Shown: piece after piece, positions 1 to 13,999 of the stretch | Layout: each line of letters begins with the position of its first letter | Position numbering within the stretch: the stretch's first letter is position 1 | Assembly (NCBI GenBank): GCA_010909165.1 | Contig: MU008170.1 | Location: forward strand, 1,302,001-1,366,000 | DNA length: 64,000 nucleotides | Reading direction: 5' to 3' | Source of the DNA: Anthoceros angustus | Taxonomy: Eukaryota > Streptophyta > Anthocerotopsida > Anthocerotales > Anthocerotaceae | The notes under the pieces: generated by a model | The model's input: only the letters and a program-made list of their open reading frames with translations | The model's database searches: none | Told to the model about the DNA's origin: nothing | Translations under genes and position numbers: made by a program

Positions 1-2334
1 GTAGAAACTGAATCCGTGTAGAAGCATAACCGGGAAGTGGGATCCAAGTCGAGGGCCCAAGCAAGCGGTGAATTCCTATTCCAGGCTACCAGTCCAAGCT
101 TGCAAGCGAAGCGCACCTGCAGCTGGGGCTGGGTGTCGGGCCGACGGGGGGGTCATCAATCACGATTCGACTCGGGCCATGTTCTGGTGGCAGATTTGTG
201 GGTTGCACAGGCGCAGGCACGGGCTCTGGCAGCCTGGCTCCCTTTGCGTTGCAGATGTCACTTCAAAACCATTTGCATGAACAGGAGGAGCAGGCTTTGC
301 GGGTCCTTGCAACAATTCCGAGTTCTGACGGTGGGTCCGTGGGCCCGATTGAACAAGCCAGCCAGTGGCTTGCTAGATGCATTCCTTGTCCTGGCCCAGT
401 CCAGACGTCTCCAAAATTCTAGCTGCGACTACAGTCTACCAGTCGCCCGCAGTCTGAACCGCCACGTGGCCCGCGACAAACTACCGTACCCACGCTGCCT
501 GCCTGCGCCAAGCTTTCACGATCATATATACACATGGCCTAGTTCTAGGTGGGGGCCATAGTGGCGTACACGCTGGATGCTGGATAGAATAGGGATGGAA
601 TGGGGTTCATACATCCAGATACCTACCTTTCTTCAGGTATCGATGTGTACGCGCATTCCGTAGGTGGGTGTCTATTGTTCTCCAAATGATACTTGCTGAA
701 GTAATCTTGATGCCTTCTGGACAAGCTAAGTAGGATGTTGATCATTCAATCTACATATCTAGTTATATCATCCAAGATATTATAGATGACTTTAAAAGGT
801 ATGAATATTTACTACTGAGCTTGAGAATTCCTCATATTATCTTTTGGTCAATGGGCTCGCTTCAATCTCTCCTCCCTCCATATAATGCGCAATAGAATGG
901 CTTGAATGGAATAAAGTCTGTTTAGAAATAAATTGAGAACTCAACTTAAGGCGATGGCTCAAAACAACTAGAGCACACATGAGTTACAATCGCGGTAGTT
1001 GCTCTAACGAACTGCGGCAATTCGGTAGGGCAACTACCGCTACTAGAGATCGGGGCCTGCTGGGACTTGGTCACAAGCAAGTTCAGATGCCTTTCGCGCG
1101 TAAACGGCACATTCTCGTCGGCAAGGTCAGTTCAAGCAGGACTGGAGGGTGTGGGGGGTTGGCTGCAAAAGGAACAGGGACGGTGACGGCAAAGTTGGAA
1201 CCATAATAGCAACAGGGAAGCGGGGCCTGAGAGCTTGGATCGGTAGAAACGCTGTGATGCTTGATCGCTCTCCCTCCCGTAGGTGCAAAAGCGTCTACTA
1301 CGATATCAAGACATGTGCCCACTAACGATCAAATTGCATTTCAAAGTGGTCTGCCGAGGGAAAAGTCGGCACTTCCTCTGATAAAGAGCAGGTTATCCAC
1401 AATGCGGCACACGTTTTGAGAAGTCGCATACACAACAAATATCCCCGTCACTCAAACTCTGAAAGGGGACACTTGCTTACCCCAACCACTGGACTGAGAT
1501 AGACGAGAAACCGGTGCATCGTGCTTGGGTGGTTTCCACAGCCTGCAGTGATCATTTAAGATTCTGGACACCCACGGGCTCACCGGGACCTTGAAAGCGA
1601 CAATAGCAGAAATACCATGATCAGAAAGGTCCAGTATATTAGACTCCCCCTGGAGTTGGAGGGGAAAGGGTAGTTGCACTCGTTACTAGCATCACCACCT
1701 GGGGCATCAAACCTCGTCAAGTAAACTCCTTCTTGGAACAAGCAGCAAGACCTTTGAGACATATCTTCAAGTCCTCGTTGCACATCCTACGGCTTGTGTC
1801 ATAGCCATGCCCATGCCACAGGTAATATCCTCAGGCACGCTTGCACAGACGACCGCCACCCTGCTGCTTCAAGATCATCCTCCACGGTATACAACACGTG
1901 TAGCACAGCTTCTCAATCGCCGTCCTGCTGTTAAGAAACACAGTGGCCTCTCTCATGAGAGAGGGAGCCGTTCATGAAGCAAACAGTGCCAGAACCGTAA
2001 TCCAAGTCCCTAAGCAAGCCGAAACCTCACCTGATATTATTTCGTCTTCTGTACTTGCACCCGGCAGAGTTGTCCTACTACCACTGCTCACTCATTGAAC
2101 ATTCACCAATAATATGGTCATTCGGAAAAGACCAGTTTTATATCAAAAGACATTTGTTACATGCGAAATGGGCATTTGCCCTTCCAAACACGTACAGGCT
2201 CCGAGGCCCAACGTTGTTACAAACTGTTTGACAACGTTCCAATGGAATGTTATTTTTTCCCCCTCAAAAAAACAGCATTCCATTCCGTCGACGGCAATCA
2301 AATCCTACCAACTAAACATCTCCAGACATTCATT
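1..2334. other. Intergenic region, no firm gene
   Basis: No reading frame here has the codon texture, motifs or splice structure of a recognisable gene. The longest plus-strand frame (37-561) has no family motif and uninformative composition. A patch around 1,560-1,790 looks coding-like on the minus strand and is listed separately. An inverted pair of short GC-rich motifs (GGTAGTTGC and GCAACTACC) lies near 993-1,041. Confidence 0.5.
1560..1790 (-). pseudogene. Possible exon(s) of an unidentified minus-strand gene
   Basis: On the minus strand a candidate exon at 1,687-1,786 follows a TAG acceptor. It reads as a plausible soluble-protein segment with RGLEDMSQRS and FQEGVYLTRFDAPGG. A second candidate stretch at about 1,570-1,650 (SNILDLSDHGISAIVAFKV) follows a CAG acceptor in a different frame. 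The phases of the two stretches do not join with the obvious GT donor, so either the gene is degenerate or the exon edges are misjudged. I do not recognise the family. It lies about 550 bp beyond the aminotransferase stop codon, on the same strand, so it could be the 3' part of a gene running off the window's left edge or a relic. Confidence 0.2.
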
Positions 2335-5396
<3,062 letters not shown>

Positions 5397-5749
5397 AGAA
5401 CCAGGCAAGGTGGGAATGGGATGGCAGCCGCGGCCTACAAGCGCATGGGCTCAGGCCAGGCGGACTTGCCAAATCCCGGTTCCCGAATCCCGCAGCCCAG
5501 CCCAGCCCAGTGCCCAGACCGCGGCTCTTCTCAGACTGGCAGCGCGCTGTCCATGAAGCTGCTTAAGGCTGCTTGTGGCTACGGCCACAATCTCCTCTCT
5601 TCATGCTTCTGCGGCCACTCTTTGCGTTGGCCCGGGCCTGCACGCTGAGCGTCGCAAATAACCAAGGGTCCACCACATCCACACACCCGACCGTGGCCGA
5701 CGCCATGGCCTCCCCCTTTCTTATTATCCACTTTTTCCTTTTGTCTGTT
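5397..5749. promoter_or_regulatory. Upstream region of the aminotransferase gene
   Basis: GC-rich sequence immediately 5' of the minus-strand start codon, including a short CAGCC(CAGCC)n run near 5,500-5,515. It should hold the 5' UTR and core promoter. I see no convincing TATA box. Confidence 0.35.
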
Positions 5750-7122
5750 TTCTCGACTCGGCCATTGGACTGCAGCGGCCACTTGGCCGCCTCTCAAGCC
5801 GAGCTGCTCTTCAGGCACCTGGCAGGCTCTTGGGCAAGATCGCGGCAGCTGCTACCTTCCTGATATGTGAGAACCCATAGCGCAGTCTGATTATTCCTGC
5901 TGAAAGAGAGCTTCTGGATTCATGGTGACTCTTCCACAGTCCTGCAGGCTGTGACGAGCCAGATCGAGCCAGATTCGTGCTGGAAGAGAGCCATAATCAT
6001 CGAGGGCTTCACACACAAGGCAACTTCCCTTCACAATTGGCAATACAGGCTGGAAAACCGCGTTGGGCCGAGTGCATAGCGCTGGATAGAAATTGTATCC
6101 AAAGCGTGTGAAGGGCTAGAACTACAAAGCATAGAGACAAAATTTTCTTGTTAAGCCTTGCAGGGCGGCCTAGGCTCTCCGACATATCATCGCTCTAACA
6201 CGATCGAACGGGCCAAAAGACGGTCTTACGTTTTTTCGAGTGCTTACTATTTGTAGAGTGCTTAATTGTTTTAGAGTGCTTCAGTTTTTTTGAGTGCGTA
6301 ATGGTTTTAGAGTGCTTAAGTTTTTCAAGTGCTTAATTTTTTCAGACTGCTTAATTTTTTCAGAGTGCTTAATTTTTTAGACTACTTAATTTTATTTTAG
6401 ATTGTTTCAATTTTTTAGAATACTTTTTTTTTTTTGAGTGTTTAAGTCTTTTAGAGTGCTTAATCTTTTTAAAGTGCGTAATCTTTTTTTAAAGTGCTTT
6501 AATCTTCTTAGAGTGTATTTTCATTGTGTATTTTCATTGAAGTATCGGAGAGCATAACATAGCATTCAAACACCTGCAACAAGAGCAAATTGTACGCAAA
6601 CCTATCCTCAGCATATAGCGTTGAAGCAGGGCTGACCTATCAGGCTTTTCTAACTACAATTATATTCGAAGTGTCTTCATTCTCAAAACTCTTTGAAGGA
6701 TGAAGGGGCGACGCTCGAGGCTTTTTTAAAGGCCTTTTTTAAGGACAGTGAGCTCAAGGCACCTGTGTTCTCAAAAGTTTTTTGATGGACAGAGGGCCGA
6801 CCCTTCATGGCTTTTCTAAGTGATATACTTGTCAGGCCTTCTCAAAAATAGCATTCTATGAAGATCAAAGTCCTCTTGCAATGTCTTCAAATCAACAAGT
6901 TTTCCTTGCTGAGTCTTCCATTATGATATCGCTTCATGTTTTTCTTCGCTTTGCGCTATGAGAAGGCGAAGCTTTTTATTCTTGTTTTGAAGTTGCCTAT
7001 CACAAGTATCAAATACAAGATATCAATCAAATAGGCTTTTATTTCATCAAAATGAGTTACATTTATAGCTTACCTTGCGATTTCATACCTTTTTCATATG
7101 TATCAAATACAAACTTAGCTCT
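5750..7122 (+). repeat. R-family dispersed repeat, copy A (left part)
   Basis: This stretch matches two other places in the window. 5,750-5,960 resembles 13,546-13,745. 6,050-6,140 resembles 13,840-13,930 and 35,940-36,040. The TTTAGAGTGCTTAA minisatellite at 6,230-6,530 matches 14,000-14,350. 6,890-7,122 matches 15,700-15,960. It is more divergent than copies B and C are from each other, so it is the oldest copy, and it is interrupted at 7,123 by a gypsy LTR. It lies directly upstream of the aminotransferase gene. Confidence 0.75.
6230..6530. repeat. AT-rich minisatellite (TTTAGAGTGCTTAA type)
   Basis: About 15 degenerate units of roughly 18-22 bp built on AGAGTGCTTAA followed by a T-run. 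The same minisatellite occurs at 14,000-14,350 and 36,110-36,380 in the other R copies, with different unit numbers. Confidence 0.85.
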
Positions 7123-7526
7123 TGTAAGCGGAGATGCGCCCAGACATCTCACGAGCTTGGGGGTCCGACCACCTGAAGTGAAGAAGCCAGCTTGCAGGAA
7201 TCGAGAGAGTCTGATTATGGGAGCACTTGGTTCTTGTACCCCCCGCGTCCCGGGTTCCGACCGTTTCTTTACCTGAGCTAACTTAACTACTGGATGGGTT
7301 AGTGACTAGCTGGGGTTAGCTTAATCCTGCTCAGTCTAACCTCTAGTTGTAACCTTGTTTCCTTCGTCTAGCTCTAGCGGCTATGTCCTAGGCATGCCCT
7401 ACGCGTGCTCTGCTGCGGCCATTACTCGTATGCCAGCAGCCTCATCTGGACGCTGATTAGGTGTCCAGTCCTTCTCGTTGAGCTACTCTTCAGCTCGCTG
7501 GTTCACGGCGATAGCTAGCCGTGGCA
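7123..7526 (-). repeat. 3' LTR of gypsy element 1
   Basis: 404-bp LTR in reverse orientation, starting TGTAAGCGGAG and ending CCGTGGCA. It is the reverse complement of the LTRs at 28,012-28,407 and 34,722-35,104. The adjoining TCATCCCCTTCCCTCTG is the complement of a purine-rich plus-strand priming tract. Confidence 0.88.
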
Positions 7527-7675
7527 TCATCCCCTTCCCTCTGAACGAGACTATGAAGACATTGCTCTTCGTCACATTCTTCAGACTTGTTCAAATGTCG
7601 GAACATATCGACGAAAGCTTGAGTCTCCCAGCTGGGTTCTTCTCCGTGGTCGCTCTCCCAGCTGACCAGGTACAC
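7490..7675 (-). pseudogene. Chromodomain-like C-terminal tail of gypsy element 1 polyprotein
   Basis: Minus-strand peptide with YLVSWESDHGEEPSWE, which resembles the core YLVKWxGxxxxxxTWE of chromodomains found after the integrase in chromoviruses. Corresponding degenerate tails are present in the related plus-strand element near 32,660 and 34,570. Chromodomains are thought to guide integration to heterochromatin. Here the first aromatic-cage region cannot be judged because the frame breaks upstream. Confidence 0.5.
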
Positions 7676-7886
7676 CTTGATGCTTCTTCTACGCAGCTGC
7701 CTCTCTCTGCTGTCCAGAATAGCGGCTGGCTAGCAGATTAGCTTGTCGCCAATTTTGAAACTCCTGCGTTTTGCTGGCTTGTGTCCGGCTCCCGCATCCT
7801 CCCCCTTCTTCTGTTCTGTAGCTACGAGCTCTTGGGAGGTTGCATCTGACTCGCCCAGTTGCTGGAACTCTGGCAGTTTGACGGTC

Positions 7887-8900
7887 TCACTTCTCTGTCC
7901 TGGGGTCAGTTCGTCTAAAATTGCTCGGCTGGGCAGCACCCACAAACCTCTTTAGCAAGGAAACATGGAAGCTCTTGCAGATACGCCAACTAGCAGGCAT
8001 GTCAAGCTGATACGCTACAGGTGAAATTTTCCTTGTGACACAAAACGGGCCCACGTACCTGTAGGACAGCTTGGCTTTGCCCTCTTGTAGATTAGAATAC
8101 ATGTTTGGCCGCACTCTTAACCACACCCAGTCGCCGACTTCATGCTGCTCATCTCGCCATTTTTTGTTTGCATGTGTCGACCTCTGTTGGTTGATGGCTC
8201 TCATTCGGGCCCTGCAGGGTTTCGCATTTCTTCGCTAAGCTCGCTTATGGCTTTGAACTCCCCGCAACACGGGCCAGTCCAGTGAATGTTGCGGCCGTGA
8301 GGTCATCTTGAAAGGAGAGTATCCTCATACATTGTCTTGTCGAGTTGGCGAATTCCACCAAAGGGTAGCATGTCTTCCCGCCTTCCTTGCTTGTCGTGAT
8401 GAGGGGCCTAAGCAAATCTTCCATTGTTTGATTCATCTTCTCACTTGCTCCATCACTGCATGATATGCGTGCTCATCCCTTGCTTGATTCCAAGTGTCTT
8501 GTATATGCACTAACTTAGAAGTGAACTTGAATCTCTTTCTGATATGATCTCTTGGGGCACTCCATGCAATCTGACCGCTTTGATGAAGATTGGTGCTAGT
8601 TTGGCTTTGATGCTTCCTTCACGGAATAAAATGAGCTAGCTTGGTGACCCCATCGATGCACCAGATGGCATCATGTCCCTTCCTCGGTCTTGGGCAAGCA
8701 GTGACAAAGTCGCAAGCCATGCTTTGCCATTTCATCTCGAACTTGAGTGGCATGAGCGCATGCCAGTGGCTTATGCTCGAACTTGGTCTCACGACATGGT
8801 AGGCACTCCTTCACATGCTTGACAAATGTCCTCATTTGTTTCCACCACACATCATTGTCGCCGATAAGACTTATCTATTCCCATGTGTCCGGTGGGAGCG
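7887..8900 (-). pseudogene. Integrase and integrase C-terminal region of gypsy element 1 (broken)
   Basis: 7,887-8,204 encodes the integrase C-terminal region (GDWVWLRVRP, GKAKLSYRYVGPFCV, YQLDMP, FHVSLLKRF), an SH3-like DNA-binding fold typical of gypsy integrases. 8,245-8,436 begins MNQTMEDLLRPL and continues the catalytic core's C-terminal helix. 8,440-8,900 holds the rest of the DDE core and the zinc-binding finger in shifted frames. Several frame breaks make it non-functional as written, although some breaks may be sequence errors (see findings). Confidence 0.75.
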
Positions 8901-9220
8901 TCGTGCGCATGCAAAAGAGCTGTTGAGGTCGACACAATGTGTATGCACAACTTGCCTTTTTCGCATAAGCACCCTTGGTGCACCTTGAACTTGTCGCCGA
9001 GTTCGTAGGCCTACCAGTGATGAGACGCCTAGCTTTGTCAACACATCACTTAGATACTCATCTTGCAGTGTTCTCCGAACCGCCTCCGTGTGTCCGACTT
9101 ACTTTCAAAGACACGTTGCATCTCGCTACCGCTCAAAGCATCTGCAATCAAATTGGCTTTGCCCGAGCAATATGAGATTGTCATGTGGAAGTCTGCCAGA
9201 AATTCGGCCCATCTCCTTTG

Positions 9221-9691
9221 TCAAGGGTTGAGCAAGGGCTGCTTGTAAAAATGCTCCAGACTTTTGTGATCCGTGTACACAACGAACTCACTCCCATGCA
9301 GGTAATGTCTCCAGGCTTTTAATGCATACACCACTGCTAGAAGCTCCTTGTCGTGTGTGGTGTAGTTGAGCTCTGGCCCTTGCAATTTCCTGGACAAGTA
9401 ACTGATGCCCTTCCCTTCTTGTTGCAGGACTGCTCCTAATGCAAAGTCAGAAGCGTATGTTCTCACGACGAGTGGCTTCTTCATGTCTGGCAATGTAAGA
9501 ACAGCTGCAGACGCAATTGCCTCTTTCAAGTTTCTGAATGCTGCCTCTGCTGTCGCTGACATGGGGAATTTTGCAAGCTTGCATGTCAGGTCGGTCAAGG
9601 GAACGGCCGTCTTTGCATATTGAGGTATGAAGGACTTCATTTGCACACACATGCCTGTGAACTGCCGCATCTGTGAGATTCGGCGGGCCAA
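9221..9691 (-). pseudogene. RNase H domain of gypsy element 1
   Basis: 156-residue open frame with the RT connection and RNase H: VVRTYASDFALGAVLQQ (first Asp position), [37 protein letters not shown] (Glu) and [19 protein letters not shown] (Asp). The catalytic DED pattern is present. The open stretch stops at the right where a frame change separates it from the reverse transcriptase. Confidence 0.85.
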
Positions 9692-9820
9692 TCTGAATAG
9701 CTTGCACCTTCTCGGGTCAACTTCGACACCAGAGGATACTAAAGCCTAGATAATGCACCTTGTCAAGAATGTGACTTCTTTCTTCTAGCAAAGCCTTGTG
9801 CTCTCTCAAAGTCACAAGCA

Positions 9821-10327
9821 CTAATGTGAGGTCTTTGTGGTCCGCAGATTGGCGGAGTACACCGTAATATCCACGAATACTTCCACGAACTTGCCCAGGT
9901 ACGGCCTCAAAATCTTGGTCATCAAAGTTGTGAAGCTTGCAGGGGGGTTGGTCATACCGAAAGGCAAGACAAGGAACCGAGAAGTCGTGGTGCGGTTCAA
10001 GGCGGATTTGAATTCGTCCCCGGCCTTGATGCGGATTTGATGGAACCCGCTCTGCAGATCCACCTTGCTAAACATCTGGGCTCCGACAAGATTATCCAAT
10101 ATTTCTTCAATGCGCGGCATCTGAAACCGATTCTTCACTGTGGAAGCGTTCAACCCTCGGTAGTCTATGCACATGCGTACTTTGCCATTCCTGTGCTTGA
10201 CAATCAGCACTGGAGATGCGTGTGGGGACACAGACTCCTCTATGAGGCCTTTCTTCAAAAGGTCGTCCACTGCAGCTTGCACCAGTAAGTTCTCTGGTGG
10301 TGCTAGTCTATAGGGCGGACGGGCCAC
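9821..10327 (-). pseudogene. Reverse transcriptase of gypsy element 1
   Basis: Open minus-strand frame with the Ty3/gypsy RT motifs RMCIDYRGLNASTVKN, FSKVDLQSGFHQIRI and VLPFGMTNPPASF. The YxDD box is degenerate: VEVFVDITVYSAN replaces the usual VFVDDILVYS. Loss of one catalytic Asp would abolish activity. Confidence 0.88.
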
Positions 10328-10336
10328 AGGTTTGGC

Positions 10337-10782
10337 TCAAGGGATGAGATCTATTGCATGATCCACATCACGTCTTGGTGGTAATCCTTGTGTCTCCTCA
10401 AAAACATCTTTGAGCTGCTCCAAGATTTCCTTCAGCTCTTGAGGTTCCTCGTTCTCTCCTTTGATCCGACCGGTGGTTCGACATCCGCCGCCAGTGTGCT
10501 TGTAGGCTCTTGCTCCACGTTCTGGCAGCTGAACAAGAAGGCAGTATACTCCAACATTCCAGCTTTGATGGCCTTCCTTGCAAATCTGGCTGAAAAGAGC
10601 TTGATGCCTGGACGTTGGTGAGAGCCCTTGACCGCCACCCTCTCTCCTTTCCATCTCAACGTCATTTCATGCCTCCTGAATGATATTTCAGGGTCAAGCT
10701 GCCATAGCCAATCCGAGGGAGTAGCTCGCACGTCGTGGCACAAACACACTCTCCCCACGAGAACAACACGCAAATTCCTCAC
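10337..10782 (-). pseudogene. Protease-to-RT linker region of gypsy element 1
   Basis: Minus-strand frames hold the segment just before RT (LPPRRDVDHAIDLIP, KDVFEETQGL) and the downstream edge of the aspartic protease region (WLWQLDPEISFRRHEMTLRWKGE). The order and wording match plant gypsy polyproteins, but two frames are needed. Confidence 0.65.
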
Positions 10783-10790
10783 ATCGCCTC

Positions 10791-12189
10791 CTGAGTCATA
10801 GCTTTGGCCTCCTCACAACACCCTTGCATTGCATCTAGAGGACAAGCTATGATCCGAGCTTGTCCTCAATGGAAGGGTCTATATATACTAGCTGCATCGG
10901 CATATTCCTAAGATATCCTATCGCAGATATGGAAATATCCTAAGAATACACTATAATATGCAAGGAATATGCCAAGCATATTACTTGAGCTTATCCACTT
11001 AGCTATTGTATCCTAAGAATACACTATAATATGCAAGGAATATGCCAAAGCATATTACTTGAGCTTATCCACTTAGCTATTGCTAACCATGTTTAATTAA
11101 CACTAATCAATGCTTAATTAACATAAGCACATTAGATTAATTAACACTAATTACTTACTTAAAGATAAGTAATTAGATTAATTAATGCTAATCAAACACT
11201 AAACCCAAGTGCAGATTAGTATCACACTAAGATGACACCGCACGAGGTAAGCACTTGAATTCATATAAACACTTCCTCGACCAACAACCAAGCAAACAAA
11301 TCTAATACGCAGATATATAGGTGCAACCAATCCCCCCCTGATAATGTGAGACTCTAAGTCAAAACATTATCATTAGTAGGACTACAGACGTACGCACCTC
11401 ATGTAGTGCATTGGGCACAAAACCAATCTCCTTCGGGAATGTCGTCCAGAGGTTATGAACCTTGTCCATGAGTGGAGGGTTGTCTTCAGCATCCTCATGC
11501 GCCTGTCATGTGGACTACTCTCCCCCCCAGCCAGTTGCTCGCCATTTTCTTCTTGCCTTGCTGACCCTGTGCCTCCTGCGGAACACTGGTTCATTCTTGA
11601 TTAGTTCTATGTGGAACTTCCTTTTGGTGTACTTCCCCATCTCCGCAAGCGTGAAAGCAAACACATGTCGCGATGCCTCCAACAACTCCTTTAGCTGACG
11701 CCGTTGATTGCTCTTCAACTCGACGCCTGTTAACCACTCGTGTGGCTATGGCTCAGATGGCTTGCACGCTTCCTCTACGTGCTCACTCTCCTTGCCCTCC
11801 CAACTCGCCTTCTCCTGTTGAGATGCGAGTGCTGGAATGTCCTTCACCCACCGAATCCGCTGCTTCAACCCCGCCTTCTTCTGGTTTCGAAGTTGGTAAG
11901 CGACTCCACTGCTAAACAACCAGGTCATCATGTTCATGTCAATGCTTGCCCAAGTAATCGACACCGTTCCTTCTCGGTCACTCCCGGTGTCTTCGTGGCT
12001 CCAGCAGCAAATCCCATGGCCAACTCCCTCTCTGGAGGCCAACCTTTGTGTCCAAGTCCAAGTCTTACGCCTTCATGAACCATGGGGTGTCCAGGCGTGT
12101 TCACAGAGAAGTGCAGCAGCTTGTCAGTCTTGATGACTTGTTGGGCATGCCTTCCCGATGCTAGCACATCCTTTCGAAGCTGTCTATTG
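10791..12189 (-). mobile_element. Fragment of a second, different Ty3/gypsy element
   Basis: This block joins gypsy element 1 to the resumed R repeat. It begins with an LTR-like AT-rich stretch (about 10,849-11,326), followed by ACCAATCCCCCCCT, the complement of a polypurine tract, so the element is on the minus strand with its 3' LTR at left. The internal part (11,380-12,189) encodes KELLEASRHVFAFTLAEMGKY with HIELIKNEPVFRR, the segment just upstream of RT in gypsy polyproteins. A second segment reads LGLGHKGWPPERELAMGF. RT, RNase H and integrase are absent, so it is an internal deletion derivative truncated at 12,189. Confidence 0.6.
10849..11326 (-). repeat. Probable LTR of the second gypsy fragment
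   Basis: AT-rich, non-coding, bounded near TG at 10,849 and CA at about 11,326, next to a CCCCCCC tract. It has a TATATATA run at 10,891-10,898. It holds a 73-bp tandem duplication at 10,936-11,008 and 11,009-11,082 with almost no divergence. The exact left edge is uncertain because no second LTR is available for comparison. Confidence 0.5.
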
Positions 12190-12945
12190 CGAGTATCCAA
12201 TATAAAATATTGATCAAATACGCTTTTATTTGATCAAACTTGATGTGCTAAAAGATGAGTATATTCATAGCTTACCCCGCGATTTCATGCCTTTTTCATA
12301 TGTATCAAATACAAACTTAGCTCAGTATTCACGGAAGTGGAAATTGGTAATAGCTTTGGGCCCTTTGCAAGCAATGGCTGACTCATCATATGCTCTACAT
12401 CATAGAACATTTTCAAAATGGTCAATATTGTTCTTTACAAGTGATGAAAATAAATTAGTATTGCAAGTGATGATTATTAATGCATTTATGACATTGTCAC
12501 AAACTTAGTACACAATAGATGAAACTCGGTTAACACTGCGAAGCCATGAATACTAATTAATGCATTTATGAACTGGTCACAAGTACATAGAAACAATTAC
12601 AATTTCTTACATATCTTGCAGCATCCTCCTCCGTATGTAAACCCAAAGAAATTGAACAATCCCTATTATCAATAATATTATATAAATTGAAATACCACAT
12701 CCTTAAGAAGTTCAATAAAACCATAACATGATAAAATATCCGGCTAAAAATAAAAAAATTATTTGATACTTCTTTTTGCTCGACGCTTGGACCTTGCTTT
12801 TTGTTTTTCTCTTGTGTCTTCAACTTTCTTCTCAGGGGCAAAACTCAAATTCCCCCAGCATAATTGGTGTTGCATTGCTTCGAACTCAATTTCAATCTAC
12901 AATAGCGTATTCTAGAAATATCCACACGAATTTAAAGAATATATT
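12190..12945 (+). repeat. R-family repeat, copy A (right part)
   Basis: Resumes the R sequence seen in copy B: 12,190-12,470 matches 15,800-16,080 and 12,566-12,780 matches 16,280-16,660. At about 12,790 it jumps to the equivalent of 17,430, so most of the AP2-like gene is deleted. It ends near 12,925-12,945 inside the equivalent of AP2-like exon 17,361-17,614. The first 120 bp repeat what is already present at 7,000-7,122, so this is not a simple clean insertion of the gypsy block. Confidence 0.75.
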
Positions 12946-13305
12946 TTACAGCCTAGATTGGAAATGAAATGATCCATCATCCCAATATATTTATTGTTTC
13001 CTTCTGCAAGCTATAAAATAACAAGGTCCGAAGTTTCACTTGTAATGACCCTGACATTTCAATTACAATGGCCAGTGAAAGTGAGATCCATATTGTTAAT
13101 AGAATTTTGAATACTCAAAGAAGTTAGAACTCACGTGGAGATATTTTACTCTTGGGAAACCGAGTTGCCCCTAGTGCAAACAAGTAAGAAAACAACTAAA
13201 TGTTAAGCATCTTGCGCTGCCGGGAGTGGATGCCCTTGTTGTTCGTAGCTTAGGCACACCATGGTACAAGTTGTCAAAGCACAAGTCCCATGGCGAAAAT
13301 TCGTC

Positions 13306-13545
13306 CTTAGTGCACGGGTCGACCATACAGTCCCAACTTCTTGTTTAAATTTCTATGGCCTAACGATCAGATATCTATCATGGGAGGGGCGCAGGTGGGT
13401 AGGTTAGTTGGTCTTTGAGTTCCCTAGCGGAAGGCGCTAATTTGGATATTTGGAATGGGGGCAGGCTGCCGGGATTGTTGCCAAAATCGAAAACAAGAGG
13501 AGGAAAAGAGGGGGCAAAAAGATTGAGGTCTTCGAGTGGCCGCCG
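13306..13545 (+). pseudogene. Carboxylase beta-subunit gene fragment (exon 8-intron-exon 9) in R copy B
   Basis: This piece aligns with 61,793-62,013 of the intact MCCB gene. It has the end of exon 8 (MGGAQ codons), intron 8 with its GTGGGTAGGTTAGTTGGT start, and exon 9 reading AAGIVAKIENKRRKRG against [16 protein letters not shown] in the gene. Because the intron is retained, it was copied from genomic DNA rather than from mRNA. It has no start codon, no other exons and a damaged intron, so it cannot make carboxylase. Confidence 0.88.
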
Positions 13546-13745
13546 CGGCCATCAATTTGGACTGCGGCGGCCAAGTGCAATGGCCACTTGGCCGCCTCTC
13601 AAGCCGAGCTTCGCTTCGGGCGCCTGGCAGGCTCTTGGGCAAGATCGCTGCAGCTACTACCTCCCTGCTCTGTGAAAAGCCATTCCGCAATCTGATTATT
13701 CGTGCTGAGAGAGAGCTTGTGGATTCATTGTGACTCCTCCACACT
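13546..13745. repeat. Segment similar to the aminotransferase upstream region
   Basis: Shares GGCCACTTGGCCGCCTCTCA, GGCAGGCTCTTGGGCAAGAT and a GAGAGAGCTT-GGATTCAT stretch with 5,765-5,960. It is present in copy B, absent from copy C, and abuts the carboxylase fragment directly. A weaker resemblance exists to 59,170-59,400 upstream of the intact carboxylase gene. Confidence 0.7.
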
Positions 13746-13999
13746 CCAGGCGGCATGCCTACACCGCCTTCTCTTTACACAATCTTGATTCGCTGCACCG
13801 CCGAGTTATGTTGTGACGATCCACATTAGACCGCAGTTGGGAGAACCGCGTTGGGCCGAGTGCACAGCGCTGGATGGAAATTGGATCCAAAAGAGTGCGA
13901 AGGGCTAGAACTACAAAGCTACAAAGCAGGTGAGAAGGTTAAGCCCCGGACATAGCATCAACTCTAATACGATCGAACATCGAAGGGGCCAAACGACGA

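Larger units (their letters stand above)
7123..10790 (-). mobile_element. Ty3/gypsy chromovirus-like retrotransposon 1, 5'-truncated
   Basis: A minus-strand gypsy element closely related to the one at 28,012-35,104. From the left it has the 3' LTR (7,123-7,526), a polypyrimidine tract that is the PPT complement, then chromodomain-like tail, integrase, RNase H, reverse transcriptase and the protease-RT linker up to about 10,790. Its gag, leader and 5' LTR are missing. There the sequence changes into an unrelated LTR. The 5 bp left of the LTR are GCTCT and no matching duplication is found on the right, consistent with truncation. The pol frames carry shifts and stops, so it is not autonomous. 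Confidence 0.88.

Noticed and set aside
37-561. 174-codon frame at the left edge
   Set aside because: No motif and two other overlapping open frames of similar quality.
7123-12189. A single intact gypsy insertion in R copy A
   Set aside because: The right side ends in a different LTR family, there is no matching target duplication, and the flanking R pieces overlap by about 120 bp.
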